From Marinifilaceae bacterium (GTDB taxonomy: Bacteria > Bacteroidota > Bacteroidia > Bacteroidales > Marinifilaceae): DNA of 64,000 nucleotides. Shown piece after piece: positions 53,477-63,500 of the stretch. The position numbers and the translations under genes were made by a program. The notes under the pieces were generated by a model. It was not told the origin of the DNA, did no database searches, and saw only the letters and a program-made list of their open reading frames with translations. The stretch is from NCBI GenBank assembly GCA_016936255.1, contig JAFGYE010000070.1:1-64000 (forward strand). The letters are read 5' to 3'. Position 1 is the first letter of the stretch; each line of letters begins with the position of its first letter.

Positions 53477-54454
53477 ATGAAAGAAATTATTCCCCCTGTA
53501 CCACGAGAGGAGCTTGAGAAAGAACTGACTGAAGAAAGATTTGTACGCAAAACCAACAAGGGATCGAATGAAATCTATTGCTTCACTCATCATGATTCTC
53601 CTAATTTAATGAGAGAAGTTGGCCGGTTACGTGAAATTACTTTCCGTAAAGCTGGAGGAGGCACAGGTAAAGATATTGATATTGATGATTTTGATCTGGA
53701 TGAAAAACCATATCATCAGTTAATTGTTTGGGATCCTAAAGCTAAAGAAATTCTTGGCGGATACCGTTACATTTTATGCAGTGAGGCTCCTAAAGATGAA
53801 AACGGTGAAATCTATCTTGCAACTTCCAGATTGTTTAATTTTTCGGATGAATTTAAAAAGAACTATATGCCTCACATGATCGAATTGGGGCGGTCGTTTG
53901 TACAACCGGAATACCAATCGATCAGAAAAGGCCGTAAAAGTTTATATGCGCTTGATAATTTATGGGATGGCTTAGGTGCTTTAATTGTTGATTATCCTGA
54001 GATTAAATATTTCTTTGGCAAAGTAACTATGTATCCTGATTACAACAGAGATGCCCGAAATCACATCCTGTATTTCATGAACAAGATGTTTAATGATCCG
54101 GACAAACTTGCCACTCCTACAACTCCTCTTATAACCAATATGGACACGGAGCAGTTGGAAAAAGATTTTTGCAAAGATACTTTTGAGGAGAACTACAAAG
54201 TTCTATCACAAAATGTTCGTAAAAATGGAGAAAATGTTCCTCCACTCATTAATGCTTACATGGGATTATCCCCTACAATGAAATGCTTTGGAACAGCGAT
54301 AAACAAACATTTTGGAGATGTTGAAGAAACAGGTATCATGATTACAATTGCTGATGTTTACGAGAACAAAAAAGACCGGCACACATCTTCCTATCTTTCG
54401 TTACTGCACATCAGGCTTCCAAAAACAAAACTGAATATTTTCAAAAAAAAATAA
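53477..54454 (+). CDS. GNAT-family amino-acid N-acyltransferase, GlsB-like
   Basis: 325 residues, related to OlsB-type N-acyltransferases and long annotated as hemolysin-like. Typical pattern: LMREVGRLREITFRKAGGGTGKDIDIDDFD near residue 40, KEILGGYRYILCSEA near 90, ELGRSFVQPEYQ near 137 and ADVYENKKDRHTSSYLSLLHI near the end. It probably transfers a 3-hydroxy fatty acid from acyl carrier protein to glycine, the first step of glycine-lipid synthesis. It follows the GlsA-like gene by 152 bases and ends at a terminator. Confidence 0.78.
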   Translation: MKEIIPPVPREELEKELTEERFVRKTNKGSNEIYCFTHHDSPNLMREVGRLREITFRKAGGGTGKDIDIDDFDLDEKPYHQLIVWDPKAKEILGGYRYILCSEAPKDENGEIYLATSRLFNFSDEFKKNYMPHMIELGRSFVQPEYQSIRKGRKSLYALDNLWDGLGALIVDYPEIKYFFGKVTMYPDYNRDARNHILYFMNKMFNDPDKLATPTTPLITNMDTEQLEKDFCKDTFEENYKVLSQNVRKNGENVPPLINAYMGLSPTMKCFGTAINKHFGDVEETGIMITIADVYENKKDRHTSSYLSLLHIRLPKTKLNIFKKK

Positions 54455-54458
54455 TCTC

Positions 54459-54488
54459 AAAAAGCATTCTTTTCAGAATGCTTTTTTT
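54459..54488 (+). terminator. Intrinsic terminator after the GlsB-like gene
   Basis: AAAAAGCATTCT (54459-54470) pairs with AGAATGCTTTTT (54475-54486), loop TTTC, T run after. Confidence 0.88.
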
Positions 54489-54503
54489 ATGACATATCCG
54501 AAC

Positions 54504-54534
54504 AAAAAAAAACCCGCCTTTCACAAGACGGGTT
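54504..54534 (-). terminator. Intrinsic terminator of the PurF-like operon
   Basis: On the minus strand AACCCGTC pairs with GGCGGGTT (one G-U pair), followed by seven or more U (plus-strand A run from 54504). Confidence 0.82.
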
Positions 54535-54556
54535 TCAATTCTATATCGAACTCATT

Positions 54557-56458
54557 TTAGTAAGCCCGTCTATCATTTCCTTCACAATAATTAATAAAAG
54601 AAGTATTCACAACTTTATTTCCTCCGGGTGTAGGATAGTTTCCTGTAAAATACCAATCACCTGTATTCTCAGGACAAGCAACGTGAAGATTTTCAACTGT
54701 CTGATAAACAATCTTAACCTCAGCATCCATTACTTCCGGAGTTAATAATACCGCAATCTTATCCGATATTTCTTCCGCAGTAAAAGGCTTGTAAATTTCT
54801 TTAACAAAGTTAACCACCTCTTCTTTGGGTAGATTTTCCTGAGCTTTACACTTCTTGTACGTTTTTTCAATAACAGCTTCCAAACCACGCTCTTTTAGCA
54901 TTGCAATAGCAGCATTAAAGGCAATAAATTCACCCATTCGTGTCATATCTATTCCATAACAATCAGGATAACGGATTTGAGGAGCTGAAGAAACAATTAC
55001 AATCTTCTTTGGATGAAGACGATCTAAAATTCGAAGTATACTTTGCTTTAAAGTTGTCCCCCTTACAATAGAATCATCAATAACAACCAGATTATCCTCT
55101 TGATTCTTAACAATCCCGTAAGTAACATCATAAACATGTCCCACCAAATCGTCACGTCCTTCATCATTGGATATAAAGGTTCTCATTTTCGCATCCTTGA
55201 TAGCAATTTTCTCTACTCTGGGCTCAACAGAAATAATCTCCTGAAGTTTTTCTTCAGTCCAACTTCCATTCAAATCATGAATCTGTTGTTTTTTCTGCTC
55301 CATTAAATGATGTCGGACACCTTCCATCATACCATAGAATGCGGTTTCAGCAGTATTTGGAATGAATGAAAAAACTGTGTTTTTTATATCATGATTAACA
55401 GACTCCAAGATAGCAGGAGTCAATAATTGCCCAAGCTTCTTTCTTTCCTTATAAATATCCTTATCGCTCCCCCTTGAAAAATAAATTCTTTCGAAAGAAC
55501 AAGATCTTCTTTTTTGAGCAACACGCACCGGAACCTCGGCAACATCACCATTTTTACGAACAATAACAGCATTTCCCGGAGCAATTTCTTTAATTGTATT
55601 TGCCCTAACATTTAAAGCCGTTTGAATAACCGGTCTTTCCGAAGCAACTACAACAATCTCATCATCATGATAATAAAATGCCGGACGAATTCCCCAAGGA
55701 TCTCTCATCACAAAAGAATCGCCATGGCCAAACATACCTGCAATTGCATATCCTCCATCCCAATCTCTACTAGCACTCGAAAGAACCTGTTGTATATCTA
55801 TATTCTTTTCAATTTGAGGAGATATCTCCTGATTCGATAAACCATCATTTTTATACTGACGGAACAACATTTGATTTTCTTCGTCTAAATAATGCCCAAC
55901 CTTCTCAAGAATTGTAACCGTATCAGTGTAATTCTTAGGGTGTTGCCCCAAACCAACCAACAAATCAAAAAGCTCATCAACATTAGTCAGATTAAAATTT
56001 CCGGCCAGCACCAGATTTCTCGACTTCCAGTTATTTTCTCTCATTACAGGATGAACAAAATCAATACTGTTTCGTCCAAAGGTTCCATATCGTAAATGTC
56101 CCAAATACAATTCTCCTGCGAAAGGTAAATTTGCTTTGGCCCAAACAGGATCATTAAATTTCTCAGGATCTTTCGCTTCAGCAGCCGCAAGTTCCTTATA
56201 CACACCATCAAAAACATCTTTTATTGGTTGATCGCTGCATGAACGCTCACGATGAATGTATTTGTTCCCTGGAGGCATGTCCAATTTCAACCCAACAGCT
56301 CCAGCACCTTCCTGGCCTCTGTTGTGTTGTTTTTCCATCAACAGATAGAGCTTTTGAATACCATATCTCCACGATCCGTATTTTTCCTGATAGTACTCAA
56401 GAGGTTTTAGCAATCGAATCATTGCTATCCCGCACTCGTGCTTTAGTTGGTCACTCAT
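54557..56458 (-). CDS. Amidophosphoribosyltransferase, long Bacteroidota variant
   Basis: 633 residues, clearly longer than standard PurF (about 470-500). The N-terminus HECGIAMIRL supplies the Ntn-type cysteine nucleophile (Cys9), which must be exposed by removal of a short propeptide. HNRGQEGAGAVGLK, LGHLRYGTFGRNSIDFVHP and GIRPAFYY are class II glutaminase motifs; VVIDDSIVRGTTLKQSI near residue 445 is the PRPP-binding loop. Both active sites look intact. Extra segments occur in the glutaminase half and at the C-terminus. It may be a true PurF or a paralogue beside a standard one elsewhere; this is not decidable here. Confidence 0.82.
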   Translation of the reverse strand: MSDQLKHECGIAMIRLLKPLEYYQEKYGSWRYGIQKLYLLMEKQHNRGQEGAGAVGLKLDMPPGNKYIHRERSCSDQPIKDVFDGVYKELAAAEAKDPEKFNDPVWAKANLPFAGELYLGHLRYGTFGRNSIDFVHPVMRENNWKSRNLVLAGNFNLTNVDELFDLLVGLGQHPKNYTDTVTILEKVGHYLDEENQMLFRQYKNDGLSNQEISPQIEKNIDIQQVLSSASRDWDGGYAIAGMFGHGDSFVMRDPWGIRPAFYYHDDEIVVVASERPVIQTALNVRANTIKEIAPGNAVIVRKNGDVAEVPVRVAQKRRSCSFERIYFSRGSDKDIYKERKKLGQLLTPAILESVNHDIKNTVFSFIPNTAETAFYGMMEGVRHHLMEQKKQQIHDLNGSWTEEKLQEIISVEPRVEKIAIKDAKMRTFISNDEGRDDLVGHVYDVTYGIVKNQEDNLVVIDDSIVRGTTLKQSILRILDRLHPKKIVIVSSAPQIRYPDCYGIDMTRMGEFIAFNAAIAMLKERGLEAVIEKTYKKCKAQENLPKEEVVNFVKEIYKPFTAEEISDKIAVLLTPEVMDAEVKIVYQTVENLHVACPENTGDWYFTGNYPTPGGNKVVNTSFINYCEGNDRRAY

Positions 56459-56480
56459 TATTAACTTCTTAAATGGTTAT

Positions 56481-56993
56481 TTAGTTTGCATTTTGTTGTT
56501 TATCCTCTTCATCAAGAATAAGCTCTTCAAGATCTTGCTCGTTTGGCAGTAGATCTGAAAATAAAATATAAGCCTTAACCGGATAACAGTTTGGAAAAGA
56601 CTTTAAACAAGCTTTGTAAAGCTCGATTGATTCTATTTTACTTCGAAAATTACCAACACTAACCCTAAAATCAGGAGCCTTATATACTACATAAGCCCTT
56701 TCTTCAGGAAACAGCTCTTTAAATTCTTCCTTAATCTTAAATGCTTTTTCACGATCGGTACTTCTACCTGAAAAAATCTGAATTCTATATCCTGAAAAAC
56801 CAGGATTTCTTGAACTAATCATTTTATCTGTATCAAGCAACTCTTTGATTCGATCATCCTGAATGAGCTTAACACGCCCCAGCGAATCTACTATTTGTTC
56901 GCCACCAGAATGCATATTTTCAACAAATTGTGCATTTGAAGAGACACTTAAAAAAATAAAGATAGATAGGAATACTATTTTAACGTACTGCAT
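56481..56993 (-). CDS. Secreted SPOR-domain protein
   Basis: 170 residues with a signal peptide (MQYVKIVFLSIFIFLSVSSNAQ). The centre, GYRIQIFSGRSTDREKAFKIKEEFKELFPEERAYVVYKAPDFRVSVGNFRS, is a SPOR fold, which binds denuded glycan strands at division sites. The C-terminus is very acidic (EQDLEELILDEEDKQQ). A role in septal cell-wall processing is likely from the domain. It lies 22 bases upstream of the PurF-like gene on the same strand, probably one transcript. Confidence 0.82.
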   Translation of the reverse strand: MQYVKIVFLSIFIFLSVSSNAQFVENMHSGGEQIVDSLGRVKLIQDDRIKELLDTDKMISSRNPGFSGYRIQIFSGRSTDREKAFKIKEEFKELFPEERAYVVYKAPDFRVSVGNFRSKIESIELYKACLKSFPNCYPVKAYILFSDLLPNEQDLEELILDEEDKQQNAN

Positions 56994-57069
56994 TTTTCAT
57001 TGTTTGTCAGCAGCTACTTAAAACAGAAGATGCATTATCTGCTATTAACCAGCTGCCAGATTCATTAAT

Positions 57070-57903
57070 TTAATCGTTAGGAACAGATAGTATTGGAATT
57101 TCAGAACGATTTATCATTTGTTGAGCGTAGGATCCAAAAAACATATTAATAGAACTTTCAGCTTGCTCTGTCATAATTGCAATTAAATCCGCGTCTACTT
57201 CACGAGCATAATCAAGAGTAGAGAAAGTATTATTATCGCCTCTGCGAATACTTTTTACATAATCAATATTCCCATCCTTTAAGTAGTCTTCTGCTTGTCT
57301 CATATAATGTTCAATCTTCCCAATCACATTGGTATCTGAAGTTTCATGAACACCCAAAATATGAACCTTCGCATTACATCGGGAAGCAATTTCAGACACA
57401 AATGGAATTTTCTTTCTTGTTTCAGTACTTGCATCAATAGGCATTACAATTGTTTTCAATTGCCCCTTAACGAATTCCTTTTGCACTGTTATAACAGGAC
57501 AAGTAGCATTGGTAACGACTTTAACAGCATTGCTTCCAATAAAAAACTCTTCGAAACCCGAAGCTCCGTAAGCTCCCATAAGAATCATATATGCATCGCC
57601 GTATTTTGCTTGATTTACGATTTCACGATAAACACTTCCTGTTCTTATTTTAAAATCAAAAACTCCATTCCTAACACAATAGTCAGCAGAATGAAGCTCA
57701 ATCAATTTCTCAAAATATTCTTGTACGGTATGAATTATTTCATTTTTCAATTCCTCGAAATGAAAAGGAATTTCGAATTTCTCAGACTTCTGCACATGAA
57801 TCATCCTAAGATGACAATCCAATTTATTTGACAAATAAATACCAAACCTCAATGCCTTGAGAGAATCACCAGAAAAATCAACTGGAACTAAAATACGCTT
57901 CAT
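57070..57903 (-). CDS. Tandem universal stress protein
   Basis: 277 residues with two Usp domains (about 1-145 and 150-277). Domain 1 has ILVPVDFSGDSLKALRFG and the nucleotide motif GAYGASGFEEFFIGSNAVKVV, matching G2xG9xGS. Domain 2 (TIVMPIDASTETRKK; FFGSYAQQMINRSEIPILSVP) has a weaker binding loop. Soluble, likely ATP-binding. It has a long leader with a promoter candidate and a perfect hairpin; the SPOR gene follows after 76 bases. Confidence 0.88.
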   Translation of the reverse strand: MKRILVPVDFSGDSLKALRFGIYLSNKLDCHLRMIHVQKSEKFEIPFHFEELKNEIIHTVQEYFEKLIELHSADYCVRNGVFDFKIRTGSVYREIVNQAKYGDAYMILMGAYGASGFEEFFIGSNAVKVVTNATCPVITVQKEFVKGQLKTIVMPIDASTETRKKIPFVSEIASRCNAKVHILGVHETSDTNVIGKIEHYMRQAEDYLKDGNIDYVKSIRRGDNNTFSTLDYAREVDADLIAIMTEQAESSINMFFGSYAQQMINRSEIPILSVPND

Positions 57904-58020
57904 GATGTTTACTTTTACATTAACACTTTACAACCGTAACACAAGAACTATTCCTAATAAATTGAACGATCTACCATCCAAACAGGTCTTAAAAGAGATC
58001 GATTTTTCACAAACCCACTC

Positions 58021-58051
58021 TAAATCAAGCTCTTCCCGAACCCTTGATTTA
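58021..58051 (-). other. Perfect hairpin in the usp leader
   Basis: TAAATCAAG (58021-58029) pairs with CTTGATTTA (58043-58051), loop of 13. It lies just downstream of the predicted usp transcription start, so it would be near the 5' end of the mRNA, or it may be an operator. Confidence 0.45.
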
Positions 58052-58056
58052 CGGGA

Positions 58057-58086
58057 TAAAAATACACAAAATTATTTAGCAACAAA
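58057..58086 (-). promoter_or_regulatory. Candidate usp promoter
   Basis: On the minus strand TTTG (58086-58083), 18-nt spacer, TATTTTTA (58064-58057). One mismatch in the -7 box. The transcript would have a leader of about 145 nt. Confidence 0.45.
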
Positions 58087-58273
58087 CACAATTACCACGC
58101 CAATATAAACTTAAATCCGCATTCCTTAAATATTGATGAAAATCGTTTTGCTCTCTTACTAAAAGTACATATTAATCAACTAAAAACCACCCAATGAATA
58201 ATCATAAGCATAAACCCCAAATTCCAAAACCCCATCCATTATTCTTTACCCATTCTAAATCACCTCTCCTTTC

Positions 58274-58304
58274 CTTGCCATTCAGTTGAGATAATATAAC
58301 TTTG
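58274..58304 (+). promoter_or_regulatory. Candidate miaB promoter
   Basis: CTTG (58274-58277), 19-nt spacer, TAACTTTG (58297-58304), nearly perfect. The -7 box covers a TTG in the miaB frame, which rules out that TTG as start and supports the ATG at 58335. Confidence 0.7.
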
Positions 58305-58334
58305 CACAAAATTTATAATAAGGGAAATACAGAA

Positions 58335-59666
58335 ATGAGCAATAACAACAAAAAATTATTTTTGGAGACTTATGGTTGCCAAATGAATGTTGCTGATAGT
58401 GAAGTTGTAGCTTCGATAATGGAGCATGATGGTTTTACCATTACAAAAAACCGCGAAGAAGCTGATGTAATTTTAGTAAATACTTGTTCGGTTCGCGAAA
58501 ATGCAGAAACCAGAGTTCGAGGAAGAGTTCAAGGTTTTAGCGAGTTAAAGAAAAAGAACCCAAAACTATTAGTTGGTGTAATTGGCTGCATGGCTGAGCG
58601 ACTCGGGGAAAAACTTTTTGATCAGGAAAAAAATGTAAATATTGTTGTTGGACCTGATGCGTATATGGATCTTCCTCTTCTGGTGAAAAAAGCGGAAAAT
58701 GGAGAAAAAGCAATCAATATCGAACTTTCCCTTACCGAAACATACAAAGATATTTGTCCTTCGAGAATTGATGAAACCTCCATATCTGGTTTTGTTTCTA
58801 TCATGAGAGGCTGCAATAATTTCTGCACCTACTGCATTGTTCCCTACACAAGAGGACGTGAACGCAGCCGAAACCCGGAAAGTATATTAAAAGAAGTTAA
58901 AGATTTGGCTGAAAAAGGATACAAAGAAGTTACTCTCTTAGGCCAAAATGTAAATTCATTCGCCTTCAAGAACTCCGTTTCCGAAGTCAGCTTTCCTGAG
59001 CTTTTAGATATGGTTGCTGTTTCCGTTCCTACAATGAGAATCAGATTCGCAACATCACATCCTAAAGACATGAGTGATGATACATTAAAAATCATCGCCA
59101 AGCATGATAACATCTGTAAGTTTATTCACCTGCCGGTGCAATCAGGAAGTGATTCTGTTTTGAAAGACATGCGAAGAAAATATACTCAGGAATGGTATAA
59201 AGACAGAATTGAAGCCATCCGAAGAATCATACCCGGATGCGGGATTTCCTCCGACATTTTTTGCGGATTCCATAATGAAAGCGAAGAAGATTTTAATCAA
59301 ACCATTGAATTAATGAAATGGGCGAAATTTGACTTAGCCTACATGTTTAAATATTCAGAACGTCCGGGTACATTTGCTTACAAAAATTTAGAAGACAACG
59401 TTCCCGAAGAAGTAAAGCAAAGAAGACTGGAAGAGATGATTGATCTGCAAAATCAGATTTCGCTGGAAAATAATCAAAGTGACATTGGAAAAGTTTTCGA
59501 AGTTTTGATTGAAGGAATTTCCAAAAGATCTGAACAGGATGTATATGGAAGAACTTCGCAAAACAAAGTGATTGTTTTTCCAAAAAAGAACTACCAAGTT
59601 GGTGATTTCGCAAATGTTATTGTTAACGAATGCACCAAAGCAACTCTGGTAGGAGAAGCAGTTTAA
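58335..59666 (+). CDS. miaB: tRNA methylthiotransferase MiaB
   Basis: 443 residues from the ATG at 58335. Radical-SAM enzyme that adds the 2-methylthio group to N6-isopentenyladenosine 37 of tRNA. The N-terminal UPF0004 domain has ETYGCQMN, LVNTCSVRE and GCMAERLG with three cysteines for the auxiliary cluster; the radical-SAM motif CNNFCTYC is near residue 160 with PYTRGRERSR after it; a C-terminal TRAM domain (KVFEVLIEGISKRS to CTKATLVGEA) binds RNA. RSR after the cluster motif is typical of MiaB rather than MtaB or RimO. Confidence 0.95.
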   Translation: MSNNNKKLFLETYGCQMNVADSEVVASIMEHDGFTITKNREEADVILVNTCSVRENAETRVRGRVQGFSELKKKNPKLLVGVIGCMAERLGEKLFDQEKNVNIVVGPDAYMDLPLLVKKAENGEKAINIELSLTETYKDICPSRIDETSISGFVSIMRGCNNFCTYCIVPYTRGRERSRNPESILKEVKDLAEKGYKEVTLLGQNVNSFAFKNSVSEVSFPELLDMVAVSVPTMRIRFATSHPKDMSDDTLKIIAKHDNICKFIHLPVQSGSDSVLKDMRRKYTQEWYKDRIEAIRRIIPGCGISSDIFCGFHNESEEDFNQTIELMKWAKFDLAYMFKYSERPGTFAYKNLEDNVPEEVKQRRLEEMIDLQNQISLENNQSDIGKVFEVLIEGISKRSEQDVYGRTSQNKVIVFPKKNYQVGDFANVIVNECTKATLVGEAV

Positions 59667-59682
59667 TTTGAACACACATTTT

Positions 59683-59729
59683 AAAATCCAACACAACTGA
59701 ATAATTCCGTTGTGTTGGATTTTTTTTTT
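59683..59729 (+). terminator. Strong terminator after miaB
   Basis: A perfect 15-bp stem AAAATCCAACACAAC (59683-59697) with GTTGTGTTGGATTTT (59709-59723), loop of 11, followed by T to 59729. Confidence 0.92.
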
Positions 59730-59768
59730 GTATTTTTACCAGCCAGCCTGCATCAAAACCTTACTACG

Positions 59769-60287
59769 ATGAAAATTCAGATTCGACCCGAAAACAAGAA
59801 CGATTACAAAACTATATCCATGATTAATGACATGGCATTTGGTCAGGAAGCTGAAGGATTATTGGTTGAAAAGCTTCGAAAAAACAAAAAGTTCATCAAG
59901 GATCTTTCGTTAGTTGCCTGTATGGGAAATGAAATAGTTGGTCATATTTTATTCTTTCCAATCGAAATTAAATCCGACAACAATAGCTTTGAATCTTTAG
60001 CCTTGGCACCTATGTCGGTAATACCTGAATTGCAGGGATTGGGAATTGGTTCTCAATTGATAGAAAATGGATTGGCGAAGGCAAAAAAAATGAGGCACAA
60101 ATCTGTAATTGTATTAGGTCACACTGAATTTTATTCCAAATTTAATTTCATTCCAGCTTCCAACTTCAAAATCTCATGCCATTTTGAAGTTTCGGATGAA
60201 GTTTTTATGGCACTTGAATTGGAAAAAGATGCTCTGAAAACTGTTTCCGGATGTGTTGAATATCCAAAGGAATTTAACGACCTGTAA
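59769..60287 (+). CDS. GNAT-family N-acetyltransferase
   Basis: 172 residues from the ATG at 59769; a longer frame from a TTG in the miaB terminator is not plausible. GNAT pattern: IRPENKNDYKTISMINDMAFG, then LAPMSVIPELQGLGIGSQLIENGLAKAKK near residue 83, with Q/R-x-x-G-x-G/A acetyl-CoA loop QGLGIGS. VLGHTEFYSKFNFIPA is typical of the YhbS-like subgroup. The substrate is unknown. Single gene. Confidence 0.85.
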   Translation: MKIQIRPENKNDYKTISMINDMAFGQEAEGLLVEKLRKNKKFIKDLSLVACMGNEIVGHILFFPIEIKSDNNSFESLALAPMSVIPELQGLGIGSQLIENGLAKAKKMRHKSVIVLGHTEFYSKFNFIPASNFKISCHFEVSDEVFMALELEKDALKTVSGCVEYPKEFNDL

Positions 60288-60430
60288 ATTTTGCCATTTC
60301 GAAAGTATATATTGATTAAACTACAAACAAGTAGTCCGAAATCGAACAGCATTTTGTTCACATCCGAACAATAATAATTATCTGCAGCACAATACTTTCA
60401 GCACAACTACACACACAATCAACAGCTTAT

Positions 60431-60438
60431 TAGCTTTG
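60431..60438 (+). promoter_or_regulatory. Candidate -7 element for the tricorn-like gene
   Basis: TAGCTTTG matches TAnnTTTG about 90 bases before the start codon. No -33 TTTG at the right place. Confidence 0.35.
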
Positions 60439-60524
60439 GTACAAATTATGATACAAACATCGAATTAATATTATTGTTCACGGAACAACCTATGTCCTAA
60501 TTTTTAACACAAATTCGACAAAAC

Positions 60525-63500
60525 ATGATTAAAAAGTTGTTTTTCATCACCACATTTTTAATTGCTCTTGCACAAAGTCTTCTTGGCATGGATAACCCTC
60601 AATGGTTGAGGTATCCGTCAATCTCTCCCGATGGTCAAACAATCGTTTTTGAATATGGCGGCGATTTATTCACCATTTCTTCGGAAGGTGGCAATGCTAC
60701 GGCACTAACCAGCAACCAATCATACGACTACCAACCTGTTTGGTCTCCCGACAGCAAAACTATTGCATTTGCGTCTGACCGATATGGGAATTTTGACATA
60801 TTCACAATACCTGTTGAAGGAGGAGCTCCAAACAGAATTACATTTAATTCAAAAGGAGAAACACCATCGAGTTTTACACCAGACGGACAAAACATTCTAT
60901 TTTCTTCAACAATTAGTGATGATTTCAAAAATGCGATGTTTCCATCGGGCGTACTTCCTGAATTGTACAGTGTGCCGGTAAATGGCGGCAAAATTTCACA
61001 GATACTTACTTCGCCGGCATTGGATGCGAAGTACAGTAAAAATATGGAATACATATTGTACCGCGACAGCAAAGGATATGAAGATCATTGGAGAAAGCAT
61101 CATACCTCGGCAGTTACCAGAGACATTTGGTTGTATGATGTTGCAAATAAAAAACACAGTATGTTCTCAACATTTGAAGGCGAGGATTTGTATCCGGTAT
61201 TTAATGCATCCAATGATGAGATTTACTATCTGACAGAAAAATCAGGCAGTTTTAATGTTTGGAAAGCTCCTGTAAAAGATAAAACCCAACTGACTCAAAT
61301 CAGTACATTCGAAAAACACCCGGTTCGTTTCTTAAGCATTTCTGACAGCAACAAACTTTGTTATTCCTGGAATGGTGAAATTTACACTCAGGAAGAGGGA
61401 AAAGAACCTGTAAAACTAAACGTAGCCATCGCTATTGACAGCAAAGAAAATGAAGTCAGTTTTGAAAAACTAAGCAGCGGCGCTACCGAAATGAGCGTTT
61501 CTCCAAACGGAAAAGAAGTTGCTTTCATTGTACGTGGAGAAGTTTTCGTGACCTCTGTTGAATATGGAACTACAAAACGAATTACCAACACTCCGGAACA
61601 GGAACGCTCGGTAAGCTTTAGTCCTGATGGAAAAGCTTTACTATATGCTTCGGAAAGAAACGGCAGCTGGAATTTGTACCAAACCAAAATGACCCGGGAA
61701 GATGAAACTCAGTTTGCCAACTCTACCATTTTAAAAGAAGAGGCAGTTTTGGAAATTGATGCAGAAACCTTTCAACCAAAATATTCTCCTGACGGCAAAG
61801 AAATTGCTTTTCTTGAAGATCGCGTTATCCTTAAAGTAATCAACTTAGAATCAAAAAAAGTTAGAACGATACTAGGCAAAAAATGGAACTACTCTTATTC
61901 CGACGGAGATCAGCATTACGACTGGTCGCCTGATGGCAAATGGTTTTTGGTTAATATTTATCCTCATACTATTTTTATGCCTGACGCAGCAATGGTTGAT
62001 GCTCAGGGAAATCAGAAGGTGATTAACCTTACTGAAAGCGGCTACAGCGATTCTGATGCCAAATGGTCATTAAAAGGAAATGCAATGATTTGGTTTACCG
62101 ACAAACGAGGTTATCGAAGTCATGGAAGCTGGGGCTCTCAATCAGATGTTTACGTTCAATTCTTCAATCAGAAAGCATTTGATGATTTTAAACTTTCAAA
62201 GGAAGAAAAAGAATTAAAAGAAGAAGCTGAAAAAGATAAGAAAGAGGAAGATAAGGGCGATGACAAAGACAAGAAAAAGGATAAGAAGAACAAAAAAGAC
62301 AAAGACAAAGTTGAAGATTTAAACATTGAATTTTCAGGAATGGAAGATCGTCAGATTTGTTTAACAATCAATCCTTCCAAACTTTCTGATGCAATTCTGA
62401 CTCCTGATGGAAAAAAATTATTTTACCTAAGCAAATTCGAAGGTGGATACGATCTTTGGGTAAACGATTTGGAAGAGAAGGAAACGAAAAAAATTCTTGA
62501 CTTAAAAGGCGGTGGCGGCGCTATGCAGTTCGACAAGGAAGCAAAGAATCTATTTTTAATGTCAGGCAACAGCATCATTAAAGTGGATGTTGCTACAAAC
62601 AAACGAAAAGACATTAGCTATACTGCTGAGATGTATTTGGACAAAGCCAAAGAAAGAGAATATCTTTTTGAACACGTTTGGCGCACCATGTTAAGAAAAT
62701 TTTATGATCCTGAAATGCATCATATAGACTGGGAATTTTACAAAAATGAATACAAACGATTTTTACCATATATCAATAACAATCACGATTTTGCAGAAAT
62801 GCTAAGTGAGTTGTTGGGCGAGCTAAATGCTTCTCATACAGGTTCAGGTTATCGGGCCAGATCAAAAAATCCTGATCAAACAGCCGAATTAGGCGCATTC
62901 TTTGATTGGAATTACGAAGGTGATGGTTTACGAATTGCCGAAGTACTGGAAAAAGGCCCCCTTAACCAAGCCGGTTCAAAGATTAAAGCAGGAACTATCA
63001 TCGAAAAAATTGATGGAAATGTGATTCCTAAAAACGAGAGTTATTATCCTTTACTAAATCACAAAGCTGATAAAAAAGTACTCTTATCTCTTTACAATCC
63101 TTACACAAAAGAACGATGGGAAGAAACTGTAAAACCTATTTCGAGCATTAATACTTTATTGTACGAACGTTGGGTAAAAAAGCGTCAGGAAGAATGTGAG
63201 CGCTTATCGAACGGAAGAATTGGATATGTGCATGTAAAAGGAATGGATTCGCCAAGCTACCGAAAAGTATATTCTGAAATACTTGGAAAATATGGTACTT
63301 ACGAAGCGATTGTTGTTGACACCAGATTTAATGGCGGAGGCTGGCTGCACGACGATTTAGCAACTCTGCTTAGTGGCGAAGTTTACTCTACCCTTTCACC
63401 CAGAGGACAGGATTTTGGAACAGAACCTCTTTCCAAGTGGAAAAAGCCATCGGCTGTTTTAATTAGTGAGAGTAATTATTCCGACGCTTGCGCATTCCCA

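Larger units (their letters stand above)
57904..58334. other. Divergent intergenic region between usp and miaB
   Basis: About 430 bases with promoters in both directions and one perfect inverted repeat; no ORF is convincing. Confidence 0.55.

Noticed and set aside
58302-58334. TTG start giving MiaB eleven extra residues
   Set aside because: The TTG is part of the -7 box TAACTTTG and therefore upstream of the expected transcription start; the ATG at 58335 fits the family.
59712-59768. Extended N-terminus of the GNAT protein
   Set aside because: The extension would be translated from the stem and T run of the miaB terminator; the ATG at 59769 begins the conserved domain.
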